DNA of 64,000 nt from Xanthobacteraceae bacterium (lineage in GTDB: Bacteria; Pseudomonadota; Alphaproteobacteria; Rhizobiales; Xanthobacteraceae), in assembly GCA_019454205.1 (NCBI GenBank), contig CP075369.1, positions 1,922,001 through 1,986,000 on the forward strand, written 5' to 3'. Both the position numbers and the translations under genes were made by a program. Each line of letters begins with the position of its first letter. The first letter of the stretch is position 1. The notes below the pieces were generated by a model that saw nothing but the letters and a program-made list of their open reading frames with translations, had not been told where the DNA came from and did no database searches. Shown piece after piece: positions 16,859 through 25,364 of the stretch.

Positions 16859-17175
16859 TGGTCGCCCCCGTCATGGCCGCGCTGACCGCCGCAAGCGCAA
16901 TCGGCGAAGCCGTCGAGAAGCTCTCGCCTACCGCGAACCGCAAGGTGAAAGACGTCTCCCAGCAGTTCGAGAGCGTTTTTTTAACCAACATGTTCGAAGA
17001 AATGTTCGCGGGGGTCCAGGAACAGGACGGCCCGCTGGGTGCCGGCCCCGCGCAGAGTGCGTGGCGCTCGATGCTCACCGAGGAATACGCGAAGTCGGTC
17101 TCCGCCAATGGCGGTATCGGCATCGCGGATCAGGTTCAGCGTGAACTCGTAGCCTTGCAGGAGCGTACCCGATGA
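16858..17175 (+). CDS. flgJ: Rod-binding protein, FlgJ N-terminal-domain type
   Basis: The product has 105 residues and consists only of the rod-binding domain: VKDVSQQFESVFLTNMFEEM and a C-terminal AKSVSANGGIGIADQVQREL. The muramidase domain of enterobacterial FlgJ is absent, as usual in alphaproteobacteria. The start overlaps flgI by one base and the end overlaps flgN. Confidence 0.9.
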   Translation: MVAPVMAALTAASAIGEAVEKLSPTANRKVKDVSQQFESVFLTNMFEEMFAGVQEQDGPLGAGPAQSAWRSMLTEEYAKSVSANGGIGIADQVQRELVALQERTR

Positions 17176-17645
17176 CCGACGACGTGAAGCGTATCTCACA
17201 GGCGATCAAGAGCCGGGATGATGCCGAAACCCTGCTGCGCCGGATCGGCGACTGCATGGTCCAGCTCGTCCAGATCTTCGAAAAGGAAACCAAGCTGGTC
17301 GAGGCCGGGAAACTGGCCAGCGCCGCCGAATTGACCCAGCAGAAAACCGACCTCGCCGCCGCCTATCTCCGCGAGATCGAACTGCTGAAGGGCAACGCCG
17401 GCTTCATCGGCCAGACCGTGCCGGTGCTGGTCGACGAACTGCGCCGTGCGCACCAGACCTTCCGCGAAATTCTCAGCCACAACCTGCGCGTGGTCGCGAC
17501 CGCCCAATCGGTTGCCGAAGGGATCATGCGCGGCGCTTCGGAAGAGGCCGCCCGCAAGTCCGGGCCGCAGAGCTACGGCTCGAACGGCAAGGTTGCCGCC
17601 CCCGCCCGCGGCGGGCGCCCGGTGATGGTCAGCCGCGCGAGCTGA
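17172..17645 (+). CDS. flgN: FlgN-like flagellar chaperone
   Basis: The 157-residue, mostly helical protein (about residues 5-125) has a disordered Gly/Ala-rich tail. The helical hairpin with QLVQIFEKETKLVEAGKLAS and EIELLKGNAGFIGQTV fits the FlgN family, which chaperones FlgK and FlgL. It overlaps flgJ by 4 bp in an ATGA. The call leans on position and helical pattern. Confidence 0.72.
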   Translation: MTDDVKRISQAIKSRDDAETLLRRIGDCMVQLVQIFEKETKLVEAGKLASAAELTQQKTDLAAAYLREIELLKGNAGFIGQTVPVLVDELRRAHQTFREILSHNLRVVATAQSVAEGIMRGASEEAARKSGPQSYGSNGKVAAPARGGRPVMVSRAS

Positions 17646-17678
17646 CCTCCCCAATCACGTTCAAACCGACGCCTTCGG

Positions 17679-17704
17679 AACGCCGGTCGGAAACGACCGG
17701 CGTT
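17679..17704 (+). terminator. Perfect hairpin after the flgI operon
   Basis: An 11-bp perfect stem, AACGCCGGTCG with CGACCGGCGTT, has a GAAA tetraloop. It lies 33 bp after flgN and directly before the flagellin CtrA box. There is no long T tract, so it may act as an RNA 3' end stabiliser or weak terminator. Confidence 0.5.
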
Positions 17705-17710
17705 AACTAT

Positions 17711-17725
17711 TTAACGCTTCATTAA
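17711..17725. promoter_or_regulatory. CtrA box upstream of the first flagellin gene
   Basis: TTAA-CGCTTCA-TTAA is an exact TTAA-N7-TTAA match, 134 bp upstream of the flagellin ATG. It is consistent with direct CtrA control of flagellin transcription. Confidence 0.62.
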
Positions 17726-17858
17726 CCACGAAAAACCGCGGTTTTCCTCACCCTCCGCCGGGGAAGTAACCTTTTATTAGGCACGTTTCTTTACGTTTCC
17801 TGACGAATAGTAACCGCGCGAACGCGTGGATTCGGACAGAAGCAAAAGGACCGATGCC

Positions 17859-19319
17859 ATGGCCAATGATGTAACTCTCTCGAAGGGCGTAAGAGCAAAT
17901 CTCCTTTCGCTGCAAACCACGGCCGAACTCATGGCGCGCACGCAGGAGCGTCTTTCCACCGGCAAGAAGGTCAACTCGGCACTCGACAACCCGGTGAACT
18001 TCTTCACCGCAGCCGGTCTTCATGCCCGCGCAAACGATCTCGGCACCCTGCTCGACTCGATCGGTAACGGCGTGCAGACACTCGCCGCCGCTGACAAGGG
18101 CATCTCGGCAATCTCGAAACTCGTGGAAAGCCTCAAGTCCACGGCGAAACAGGCGATCATTGCCGGTCAACCTACCGCTACCTATGCGCTGAACGTTGCC
18201 GGTACGGCGATCCCGGCCGACGACGCGGTTGCGACGGGTACCGTTGGCTCAATCACCGGCGCTTCGACGCTGCAATCGCTCGGCATCGCGAACGGCGAAA
18301 CCATCACCATCTCCGACGGCACCAACACCGTGACCCATACGGTCGTGAACGCAACGACCGAAGACATCGACGATCTCATCACCACGCTGAACGGCGGCGC
18401 GGCCACCTGGACCGTAGCGGTCAACGGCTCGGGCCAGCTCGAAGTGACAGCCGGCAGCAATGCGGACACGCTGACGATCTCCGGCAACGGTGCCGATAGC
18501 GTTTTCGGCACAACCACCACGTCGAGCCTCGTCAACAGCGCAATCGGCGCACTCACCGGCACGATGACTGTCCAGCTCGGTGCCGGCGCGACGCAGACTC
18601 TGACCTTCGGTTCCGGCAACATCCAGACCCGCGCCCAGTTGACGGCCGCACTCGCCGGCCTCGGCATCCCCGGCCTGACGGCCTCGATCACCGGCAACGC
18701 GATCACCTTCGTGTCGACCAGCGACGATGCCCTGACCCTCGGCGGCACGGTCCTCCCGGCGCTCGGCATCACGGCCGGTTCGACCAATCCGACCGCAACC
18801 GTAACGACCCCTAACTCAACGCGCACCTCGTTGCAGTCCGACTACAACGAACTGCTCACGCAGATTACGCAGCTTGCCCGCGACGCTTCCTACAACGGTG
18901 TGAACCTGCTGAACGGCGACAACCTTGGCGTGATCTTCAACGAGGACGGCTCCAGCGCGCTGAACATCCAGGGCGTCGATTTCACTGCCGCTGGCCTTGG
19001 CCTGACACCGATTGCAGGCGACGGTTTCCAGATTCAGGCAAACGTACACGCCGCCATCGCCCAGCTCGACGCCGCGACTGCGACGCTCCGCGCGCAGGCG
19101 TCCGGATTCGGCTCGAACCTCTCGATCGTGCAGGCCAGACAGGACTTCACCAAGAACCTGATCAACGTGCTGGAGCTGGGCGGCGACAACCTGATCCTTG
19201 CCGACACCAACGAGGAAGGCGCCAATCTTCTGGCTCTGCAAACTCGCCAGTCACTCTCCACGACCTCGCTGTCGATGGCAGCGCAGGCGGACCAGAACGT
19301 GCTGCGCCTGTTCCAGTAA
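17859..19319 (+). CDS. Flagellin, first copy
   Basis: The 486-residue filament subunit has a conserved N-terminal D0/D1 helix (LSKGVRANLLSLQ, LSTGKKVNSALDNPVNFFTA) and a C-terminal D1/D0 (QDFTKNLINVLE to the end VLRLFQ). The centre (about 125-330) carries two flagellin IN-like repeats. ATG 17859 was chosen over an in-frame upstream codon because AAAAGGA lies 8 nt before it and the N-terminus then matches flagellins. There are no cysteines. The second copy follows 225 bp later. Confidence 0.96.
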   Translation: MANDVTLSKGVRANLLSLQTTAELMARTQERLSTGKKVNSALDNPVNFFTAAGLHARANDLGTLLDSIGNGVQTLAAADKGISAISKLVESLKSTAKQAIIAGQPTATYALNVAGTAIPADDAVATGTVGSITGASTLQSLGIANGETITISDGTNTVTHTVVNATTEDIDDLITTLNGGAATWTVAVNGSGQLEVTAGSNADTLTISGNGADSVFGTTTTSSLVNSAIGALTGTMTVQLGAGATQTLTFGSGNIQTRAQLTAALAGLGIPGLTASITGNAITFVSTSDDALTLGGTVLPALGITAGSTNPTATVTTPNSTRTSLQSDYNELLTQITQLARDASYNGVNLLNGDNLGVIFNEDGSSALNIQGVDFTAAGLGLTPIAGDGFQIQANVHAAIAQLDAATATLRAQASGFGSNLSIVQARQDFTKNLINVLELGGDNLILADTNEEGANLLALQTRQSLSTTSLSMAAQADQNVLRLFQ

Positions 19320-19346
19320 CTTAACGGGACGTAAACCGGATAAACG

Positions 19347-19373
19347 CGGCGGGGCTTCGGCCCCGCCGTTTTT
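19347..19373 (+). terminator. Intrinsic terminator of flagellin copy 1
   Basis: CGGCGGGGC (19347-19355), a TTCG tetraloop and GCCCCGCCG (19360-19368) form a perfect 9-bp stem followed by a T run. Confidence 0.88.
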
Positions 19374-19410
19374 GTTTGCGCGCCCGCTCGCCGCAGAGCG
19401 GCAGCACAAT

Positions 19411-19425
19411 TTAACCGCTCGTTAA
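19411..19425. promoter_or_regulatory. CtrA box upstream of the second flagellin gene
   Basis: TTAA-CCGCTCG-TTAA is an exact consensus match, 120 bp upstream of the second flagellin ATG. Confidence 0.62.
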
Positions 19426-19544
19426 GCAGCCCGCACCGCTTTCCAGAAGTAACGAGGCGTTAGGGCGCCCCGTGAGACAAACGCGGCCCCGGCTACCAGA
19501 ACGGTGGCCGACTAGTAACGTGTAACTCCTAGGAAGGATTAGCT

Positions 19545-21005
19545 ATGGCTAGCAATATCACTCTCTCGGCTGGCGTTCGCGCCAACCTGATGTCTCTGCA
19601 GTCGACGGCGGAAATGATGAACTCCGTCCAGCAGAAACTCGCGACCGGCAAGAAGGTCAACTCCGCTATCGACAATCCGGTGAACTTCTTCACCGCCGCT
19701 GGCCTCCAGGCCCGCGCCGGCGATCTGTCCACCCTGCTCGACAGCGTCAGCAACGCGGTGCAGACCATCAACGCTGCCGACAAGGGCATCTCGGCGATCA
19801 CGAAACTCGTCGAAGCCGCCAAGTCGACGGCCAAGCAGGCACTGACTGCTTCGCTTCCGGCTTCCACGAGCACGCTGAGCGTCGCTGGTTCGGCGATTGC
19901 GGCTGACGACTCCGTTGCGACGGGTACCGTTGGCTCGATCACCGGCGCTTCGACGCTGCAATCGCTCGGTATCGCGAACGGTGAGACGATCACGATCTCC
20001 GACGGCACCAACACCGTTACCCACACGGTCGTCGACGCGTCGGCGGAAGACATCGACGACGTCATCACCACGCTGAACGGCGGCGCTGCCACCTGGACTG
20101 TTGCGGTCAACGGCTCGGGCCAGCTCGAAGCGACTGCCGGCAGCAATGCGGACACGCTGACGATCTCCGGCAACGGCGCCGACAGCGCTTTCGGCACCAC
20201 CACCACGTCCAGCCTCGTCAACAGCGACATCGGCGCGCTCACCGGCACGCTGACGGTTCAGCTGGGTACCGGCACGGCGCAGACCCTCACGTTCGGTTCG
20301 GGCAACATTGAAACCCGCGCCGACCTGACGACTGCACTGAGCAGCCTCGGCATCACTGGCCTCACCGCCAACATCACGACGAACGCAATCACGTTCTCGT
20401 CGACCAACGGTGAAGCCCTGACGCTCGGCGGCACGGTTCTCCCGGCGCTCGGCCTCACGGCCGGCTCCACGAACGCGACCACCACGATCGGCACGCCGAA
20501 CGCGACCCGCGCTTCGTTGCAGGCGGACTTCAACTCGCTGCTGACGCAGATCTCGCAGCTCGCTTCGGATGCTTCGTTCAACGGCGTGAACCTCCTGAAC
20601 GGCGACAACCTCTCGGTCGTCTTCAACGAGAACGGCTCCAGCTCGCTGTCGATCAATGGTGTCACCTTCGACGCGGCAGGCCTCGGCCTGACCACGCAGG
20701 CTGGCGACGCCTTCCAGACCAACTCGACGATCAACGCTGTGATCACCTCGCTCGATACCGCCACGTCGACCCTGCGCACCCAGTCTTCGACCTTCGGTTC
20801 GAAGCTCTCGGTCGTGCAGACCCGTCAGGACTTCACCAAGAACCTGATCAACGTGCTGCAGATCGGCGCCGACAACCTGACGCTGGCCGACACCAACGAG
20901 GAAGGCGCGAACCTCCTCGCGCTGCAGACCCGTCAGTCGCTGTCCACCACGTCGCTGGCCATGGCCGCTCAGGCCGACCAGAACGTGCTGCGCCTCTTCG
21001 GCTAA
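19545..21005 (+). CDS. Flagellin, second copy
   Basis: The 486-residue product has the same length as copy 1 and the same architecture: LSAGVRANLMSLQSTAEMMN at the N-terminus and LAMAAQADQNVLRLFG at the end. The central domain is nearly identical to copy 1 over residues about 125-235, while the N-terminal helix differs more. AGGAAGGA precedes ATG 19545. It sits immediately upstream of flbT-flaF. Confidence 0.96.
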   Translation: MASNITLSAGVRANLMSLQSTAEMMNSVQQKLATGKKVNSAIDNPVNFFTAAGLQARAGDLSTLLDSVSNAVQTINAADKGISAITKLVEAAKSTAKQALTASLPASTSTLSVAGSAIAADDSVATGTVGSITGASTLQSLGIANGETITISDGTNTVTHTVVDASAEDIDDVITTLNGGAATWTVAVNGSGQLEATAGSNADTLTISGNGADSAFGTTTTSSLVNSDIGALTGTLTVQLGTGTAQTLTFGSGNIETRADLTTALSSLGITGLTANITTNAITFSSTNGEALTLGGTVLPALGLTAGSTNATTTIGTPNATRASLQADFNSLLTQISQLASDASFNGVNLLNGDNLSVVFNENGSSSLSINGVTFDAAGLGLTTQAGDAFQTNSTINAVITSLDTATSTLRTQSSTFGSKLSVVQTRQDFTKNLINVLQIGADNLTLADTNEEGANLLALQTRQSLSTTSLAMAAQADQNVLRLFG

Positions 21006-21030
21006 GCCGGACAGGGAACCAAGAAAGAAA

Positions 21031-21056
21031 CGGCGGGGCCTTGGCCCCGCCGTTTT
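21031..21056 (+). terminator. Intrinsic terminator of flagellin copy 2
   Basis: CGGCGGGGCC and GGCCCCGCCG (10-bp stem) flank TT and are followed by TTTT. The stem is the same sequence as that after copy 1. Confidence 0.85.
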
Positions 21057-21138
21057 GCTTTTGGGGAAGTTGAAAGGCGGCGCGCTTTCGCGCACGGTCC
21101 GGTGTTACGCGGCTACATTTGATTCGGAGGAGTAGGCG

Positions 21139-21522
21139 ATGGGCCTCAAAGTCGAATTAAGGCCAGGCGAGCGGATCATTATCGGGGACTCGATCGTCAC
21201 CAATGACGACCAGCGCACCCGCCTCATCATAGAAGGCGACGCCCCGATCCTTCGCGAGAAGGACATCATGACATCGGAGCAGGCCGACACACCCTGCAAG
21301 AAAATTTACATGGTGGTGCAGCTGATGTACCTGAGCCGCGACCCTGCGGTGCACCATGAGCTTTATTTCAGCCTGATGAAACAGACCCTCGAGGCCGCGC
21401 CGAGCACCAAGCCGTACTTCGACCGGATTAATAATCAGATATTAACCGGAAATGTTTATAAAGCGCTGAAAGAGACCCAGTCTCTTATCGAATACGAGAA
21501 GGATCTGCTCGCGAATGTATGA
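21139..21522 (+). CDS. flbT: Flagellin post-transcriptional regulator FlbT
   Basis: The 127-residue product begins MGLKVELRPGERIIIGDSIV, characteristic of FlbT. In Caulobacter, FlbT binds the flagellin mRNA leader and promotes its decay when the hook is incomplete. Here it directly follows the two flagellin genes and overlaps flaF by 8 bp. GGAGGAG precedes the ATG. Confidence 0.94.
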   Translation: MGLKVELRPGERIIIGDSIVTNDDQRTRLIIEGDAPILREKDIMTSEQADTPCKKIYMVVQLMYLSRDPAVHHELYFSLMKQTLEAAPSTKPYFDRINNQILTGNVYKALKETQSLIEYEKDLLANV

Positions 21523-21895
21523 CGCGACGAAAACCTATGCGAAGAACGCCCAGCAAATGGGCAGCCCGCGAGAACTTGAAGCGCAACTCCTGATGCGCGC
21601 CGCCGCCAGGTTGCAGGCCGTCCGTGACGGCTCACTTGTAAAGAGCGAAGAAGTCGTCTCCGCACTCCGCTATAACCGTCGCCTCTGGATTTTGTTCGGT
21701 GGTTCTGTTGGCCGCCCGGAAAATCCGCTGCCGCAGACGATCAAGCAGAACCTCGCCAATCTCGCGAACTTCATCGTGAAACACTCGCTTTCGCTGGAAA
21801 CCTCCACCGAAGGCACCGCGGATCGCGTCGGCGTGCTGATCAACATCAACCGCGAAATCGCGGCGGGCCTTCGCACCCAGCAGCAAGCCGCATAA
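21515..21895 (+). CDS. flaF: Flagellin synthesis facilitator FlaF
   Basis: The 126-residue product matches FlaF: MYDATKTYAKNAQQMGSPRE, then the LWILFGGSVGRPENPLPQTI core and LININREIAAGLR. FlaF supports flagellin translation or secretion and opposes FlbT in alphaproteobacteria. Its ATG lies inside the end of flbT. Confidence 0.93.
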   Translation: MYDATKTYAKNAQQMGSPRELEAQLLMRAAARLQAVRDGSLVKSEEVVSALRYNRRLWILFGGSVGRPENPLPQTIKQNLANLANFIVKHSLSLETSTEGTADRVGVLININREIAAGLRTQQQAA

Positions 21896-21918
21896 GCGGC
21901 GCGAAAATCGAATTAAGG

Positions 21919-21951
21919 AACGCCGCGACGGATTTCCGCCGCGGCGTTTTT
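21919..21951. terminator. Bidirectional terminator between flaF and flgL
   Basis: AACGCCGCG (21919-21927) pairs with CGCGGCGTT (21940-21948), followed by a T run on the plus strand. It lies between convergent flaF and flgL. Confidence 0.8.
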
Positions 21952-21967
21952 CTTTCCAGAAACCCGC

Positions 21968-23473
21968 CTAAATGTAATTGACCAGCGACAACTGCGAGAG
22001 CATCGCGGTCACCTGCAGCGATGCCTGCATTCGCGTGTTCAGTGCAAGCAACTTCACGCTTATTTCCTCATCGGAAATATTTTCGACGCCGTCGATCATA
22101 TCCTGAAGCAGGGGCTGGCGTTCCGCGATGCGCTGCTTTGCGGATTGTGCGGAAACATTGGCACCTGCGATCTCTGTCTGGATTGCCTCGATTTGCTGCA
22201 TGCCGGACGGCACATTCATCGCCGCACCGACGCGGCCAGCAAGCGCATAATAGCGATCCCGCGCATTCAGGTCGGAATCCGAGAAGCCAACCGCGGCGAA
22301 TACAGCCGTGTTCTGTACGATCCAGCGAATACCTTCCTCGTTCGCGCGCGCGCCGTAGCTGACCGTGATCGCATCGTCGACCCGTGCAATCGAGGTATCG
22401 CGTGCGTTATCGGTATTGTTGTCGCCGAGATACCACGAGATCGTATTCGCGGGCGTGCCGTCGACCATCGCGATCGCTGTCGCAAACGGCGGGCCGGCCA
22501 CGCGCTGCGGAGGATTGGATGCGTCCGTCGCGAAGAAATCGTTCCCCGCCTGAATCGCCGAAGCGGCGGCGAGATCGACCTGCGCCAAGCGTTGTAGTTC
22601 GGTATCCATCGCAGCGGTGAGATTGGCAGCGGTATCGGCAGGCGTTGCGCCGATCGTAAACTGCTTGTCGCCCGGCGGATTCGCGGTGGTTGCCGTCAGT
22701 TCGATCGCGGTCGAGGTGCCGTCCGGCATCGCAAGGGTGATACGCACGGTTCCGTTAGCCGGCGGATTGGTCGCGCCGAGATCGACCGAAAGCGAGGGAG
22801 GGGCACCGGCGGGGCCGGTGATCGTCGCGCCGAAACTCGTCGTCGCGCCGGTAATCTTGAAACCGAACGGATGCGTGCCGTCTTCGGCAAGCGATACGAT
22901 ACTGCCCGCGGCAGCGTTGACCTGAATACGGCCGCGCAAGTCAGCGCCCTGATCCGCCTGCAAACGCTCGCTGATGATTTGCTTCAGCCCCGCCTGTGCG
23001 CCTTCGCCGTTGAGAATGCGCGTCATCGTATCGGTCGCGGGCTTATCGGTGGCGCGGCCGGAGAAAAGATAACGTCCGCCAGCATCGAGGTTCAGCAGGC
23101 TCAGCATTTCGCTAAGGCGTCCCGTCGCGGAGCGCTGTGCAGCGCTCTGTCCACCTTGCACGAGCGTAAAATCGAACGGCGCGGCGAGATCGGAACGGGT
23201 TTCGTCGCGCAAATCGCCGATGCGCTGCAGCGACGTGTTCATCAAACTGACGCGCGTTTGCACGTTGATCGAATTCGAGCTGAAAACGCTCATGCCGGTG
23301 AGTTGCGCACGCAGATTGAGCACAAGTCCGCTGCCGAGACCGAGGCCGCCGTAAGTATCGGATTTCTTTCCCGTGCCAAGCTGCCGCTGCAGTTCGGAGA
23401 GCTGATCGCGCATCTGCGAGATCGTGCGCGCCGCCATCGTCGTGGTGAGGCTGGTCCCTGAAATCGACGACAT
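21968..23473 (-). CDS. flgL: Flagellar hook-filament junction protein FlgL
   Basis: The 501-residue product has flagellin-like terminal helices: RTISQMRDQLSELQRQLGTG with KKSDTY near the N-terminus and LQVTAMLSQLSLVNYI at the end. Its large central insertion makes it longer than the ~300-residue enterobacterial FlgL. It is the third gene after flgE and flgK, 4 bp after the flgK stop. The third hook-associated position supports FlgL over a third flagellin. Confidence 0.88.
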   Translation of the reverse strand: MSSISGTSLTTTMAARTISQMRDQLSELQRQLGTGKKSDTYGGLGLGSGLVLNLRAQLTGMSVFSSNSINVQTRVSLMNTSLQRIGDLRDETRSDLAAPFDFTLVQGGQSAAQRSATGRLSEMLSLLNLDAGGRYLFSGRATDKPATDTMTRILNGEGAQAGLKQIISERLQADQGADLRGRIQVNAAAGSIVSLAEDGTHPFGFKITGATTSFGATITGPAGAPPSLSVDLGATNPPANGTVRITLAMPDGTSTAIELTATTANPPGDKQFTIGATPADTAANLTAAMDTELQRLAQVDLAAASAIQAGNDFFATDASNPPQRVAGPPFATAIAMVDGTPANTISWYLGDNNTDNARDTSIARVDDAITVSYGARANEEGIRWIVQNTAVFAAVGFSDSDLNARDRYYALAGRVGAAMNVPSGMQQIEAIQTEIAGANVSAQSAKQRIAERQPLLQDMIDGVENISDEEISVKLLALNTRMQASLQVTAMLSQLSLVNYI

Positions 23474-23477
23474 TCGC

Positions 23478-25343
23478 CTAGACCCTGATCAACAATTCGA
23501 AGAGTTCCTTCACCGCCGTCATCACGCGGGCATTCGCGGCATAGGCGTTCTGAAGCTGGAGCAGGCGCGCCATTTCCGAGTCGATATTGACGCCCGTGCT
23601 TTCGGCCATGCGGTCCTGCAACGAGTTCAGCACGACGTCCTGTCCGTCTTTCAGGCGCAGCGCGTTTTCCGTCGCCGTGCTTTGGTAGGTGATGATCTGC
23701 TGCGCAAACCCGACGACCGAGCCGGAGAACGGCGTGCCCGTACCGCCGATGCCGGTGGAGGGCGAGAACATCTGGTTCGCCGCCGTCAGTCGTTGCCAGA
23801 GAAACTCCGGCCGCGTCGAGTCGCCGGGCAGGGTGTTGGCGTCGATATTGATGAGACCGGAGGAATCGTTGAGCAGCGCGGAATTCACCGCAATCCGCGC
23901 GGCAAACCCGACCTTTTGCTGCCGGCCGCCGTCGATGACGTTGGTGTATAGCGAATTCCCGCTGCCATCGACAAAGAACGGCAACGTACCGTCGCCGGAC
24001 TGAACCGTATTGGTCGTGACGTTCGCGCTCAGCGCGTCGATGTTGACGAGATTAGGCGCGCCGTCGTCGAGCACGCGCAGGATCGAACCGCTCGGATTGT
24101 CGAACTGCACACTGGGGCCGAGCGCCGTGTTGAGAGCCGCAAGTGCGCCCGCAACGCCACCCGCGAAGCTAATGCCGATTACTTCGTCGCCGGGATCGGC
24201 GGTGAGCGAATTTGAAAGCGGCAGCGACGACGGATCGTCGACGCGCACGATCGTCACCCGATGCGTGGTCGGCCCGGAATTGTCCGTGTAGGTCAGCGAA
24301 ATCGAGTTGCCGTTCTGCAAGTCGGCAAGATCAATTTGAAAGCCGGTTTGCAAACCACTGCTTACGTTCGTGCTGGCTACGGTCCGGCTGGAGAGCGACG
24401 CCGCCAGAGAATGTGCGATTTCGTCGAGTTGCGCCTGCGCCTTGACGAGAATGTCGTCGCGAAGCTCAAGCAGCGCCGCGATCTTGCCCGAACGGATCGA
24501 ACCGTCGGCGATCAGATCCTGCGAATAGCCGCTCGGCGAAACCAGCCGGATGGTGCCCGCGCCCGACAGCGCGGGATTAGCGTTCCACATCGACTGCGCG
24601 CTTAGTGGCTTTTCGTCGAACGCCAGTTGCGAAGCCTGCATGTCGAACAGGCTGACGCCGGAATTCGTGAAGATCGAAACGTTATTGGCGCCGTTTGGCG
24701 TGACCTGAATATCGATCAGACCGGCCAGTTCGTTGATGGCCGCATCGCGCTGGTCCAGCAGCGCGCCAAGTTCCACGTCCTGCGAGGACAGCGCAATGAT
24801 CTGGGTTTGCACGTTCTCGATTGTCTTCAGCAGTCCGTTCACGCGCTCGACCGCGTCGCCGATCCCGCTTTCGGCCTGGTTGCGCATCAACGTGACATCG
24901 TTCGACAGGCTATGCAGCTTCTGCGCCATGACCTGCGCGGCATTCAGGACCGCCTGCCGCGTCGATACTGACTGCGGATCGGCAGAAAGCGCCTGCAACG
25001 AACTGGTAAAGCTGTTGATGATGGTGTCGAGCGCGCTGGCAGACCCCGGCTGGCCATACATCCGGTCGATCTGCTGGCGGACCTGCGCGATGGTGTCGAT
25101 ATAATTCGACCCGGCAAGCTCGGTGCGCAGTTGCCGCTGCACATAAATATCGAGTTCACGATTGACGTTGGCGACCCGGACACCGATGCCCGAGCCGCCC
25201 GCCAGCGCCGTTTCCAGCGAAAGCGTCTTGCGCGAATAGCCCGGCGTTTCCGCGTTGGCGACGTTGGTCGCCACTACGTTGATGCCGGTCTGTGTCGCGC
25301 GAAGACCGCTTAATGCCGAAGATAAGGCGGTGGTCAGCCCCAT
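23478..25343 (-). CDS. flgK: Flagellar hook-associated protein FlgK
   Basis: The 621-residue product starts MGLTTALSSALSGLRATQTG followed by VVATNVANAETPGYSRKTL, the FlgK N-terminal motif. A helical D1 and a long variable middle follow. The C-terminus has LLQLQNAYAANARVMTAVKE. It forms the first hook-filament junction layer and begins 21 bp after the flgE stop. Confidence 0.96.
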   Translation of the reverse strand: MGLTTALSSALSGLRATQTGINVVATNVANAETPGYSRKTLSLETALAGGSGIGVRVANVNRELDIYVQRQLRTELAGSNYIDTIAQVRQQIDRMYGQPGSASALDTIINSFTSSLQALSADPQSVSTRQAVLNAAQVMAQKLHSLSNDVTLMRNQAESGIGDAVERVNGLLKTIENVQTQIIALSSQDVELGALLDQRDAAINELAGLIDIQVTPNGANNVSIFTNSGVSLFDMQASQLAFDEKPLSAQSMWNANPALSGAGTIRLVSPSGYSQDLIADGSIRSGKIAALLELRDDILVKAQAQLDEIAHSLAASLSSRTVASTNVSSGLQTGFQIDLADLQNGNSISLTYTDNSGPTTHRVTIVRVDDPSSLPLSNSLTADPGDEVIGISFAGGVAGALAALNTALGPSVQFDNPSGSILRVLDDGAPNLVNIDALSANVTTNTVQSGDGTLPFFVDGSGNSLYTNVIDGGRQQKVGFAARIAVNSALLNDSSGLINIDANTLPGDSTRPEFLWQRLTAANQMFSPSTGIGGTGTPFSGSVVGFAQQIITYQSTATENALRLKDGQDVVLNSLQDRMAESTGVNIDSEMARLLQLQNAYAANARVMTAVKELFELLIRV

Positions 25344-25364
25344 TGCTTACTCGCTCTCGTCCGC

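Noticed and set aside
17779..17796. AGGCACG-N4-TTAC upstream of flagellin copy 1 as a sigma-54 promoter.
   Set aside because: The -12 GC doublet is missing and the first base differs, so it fails the core requirement.
19539..21095. 518-aa minus-strand frame opposite flagellin copy 2.
   Set aside because: Antisense shadow caused by strong codon bias; the flagellin on the plus strand is certain.
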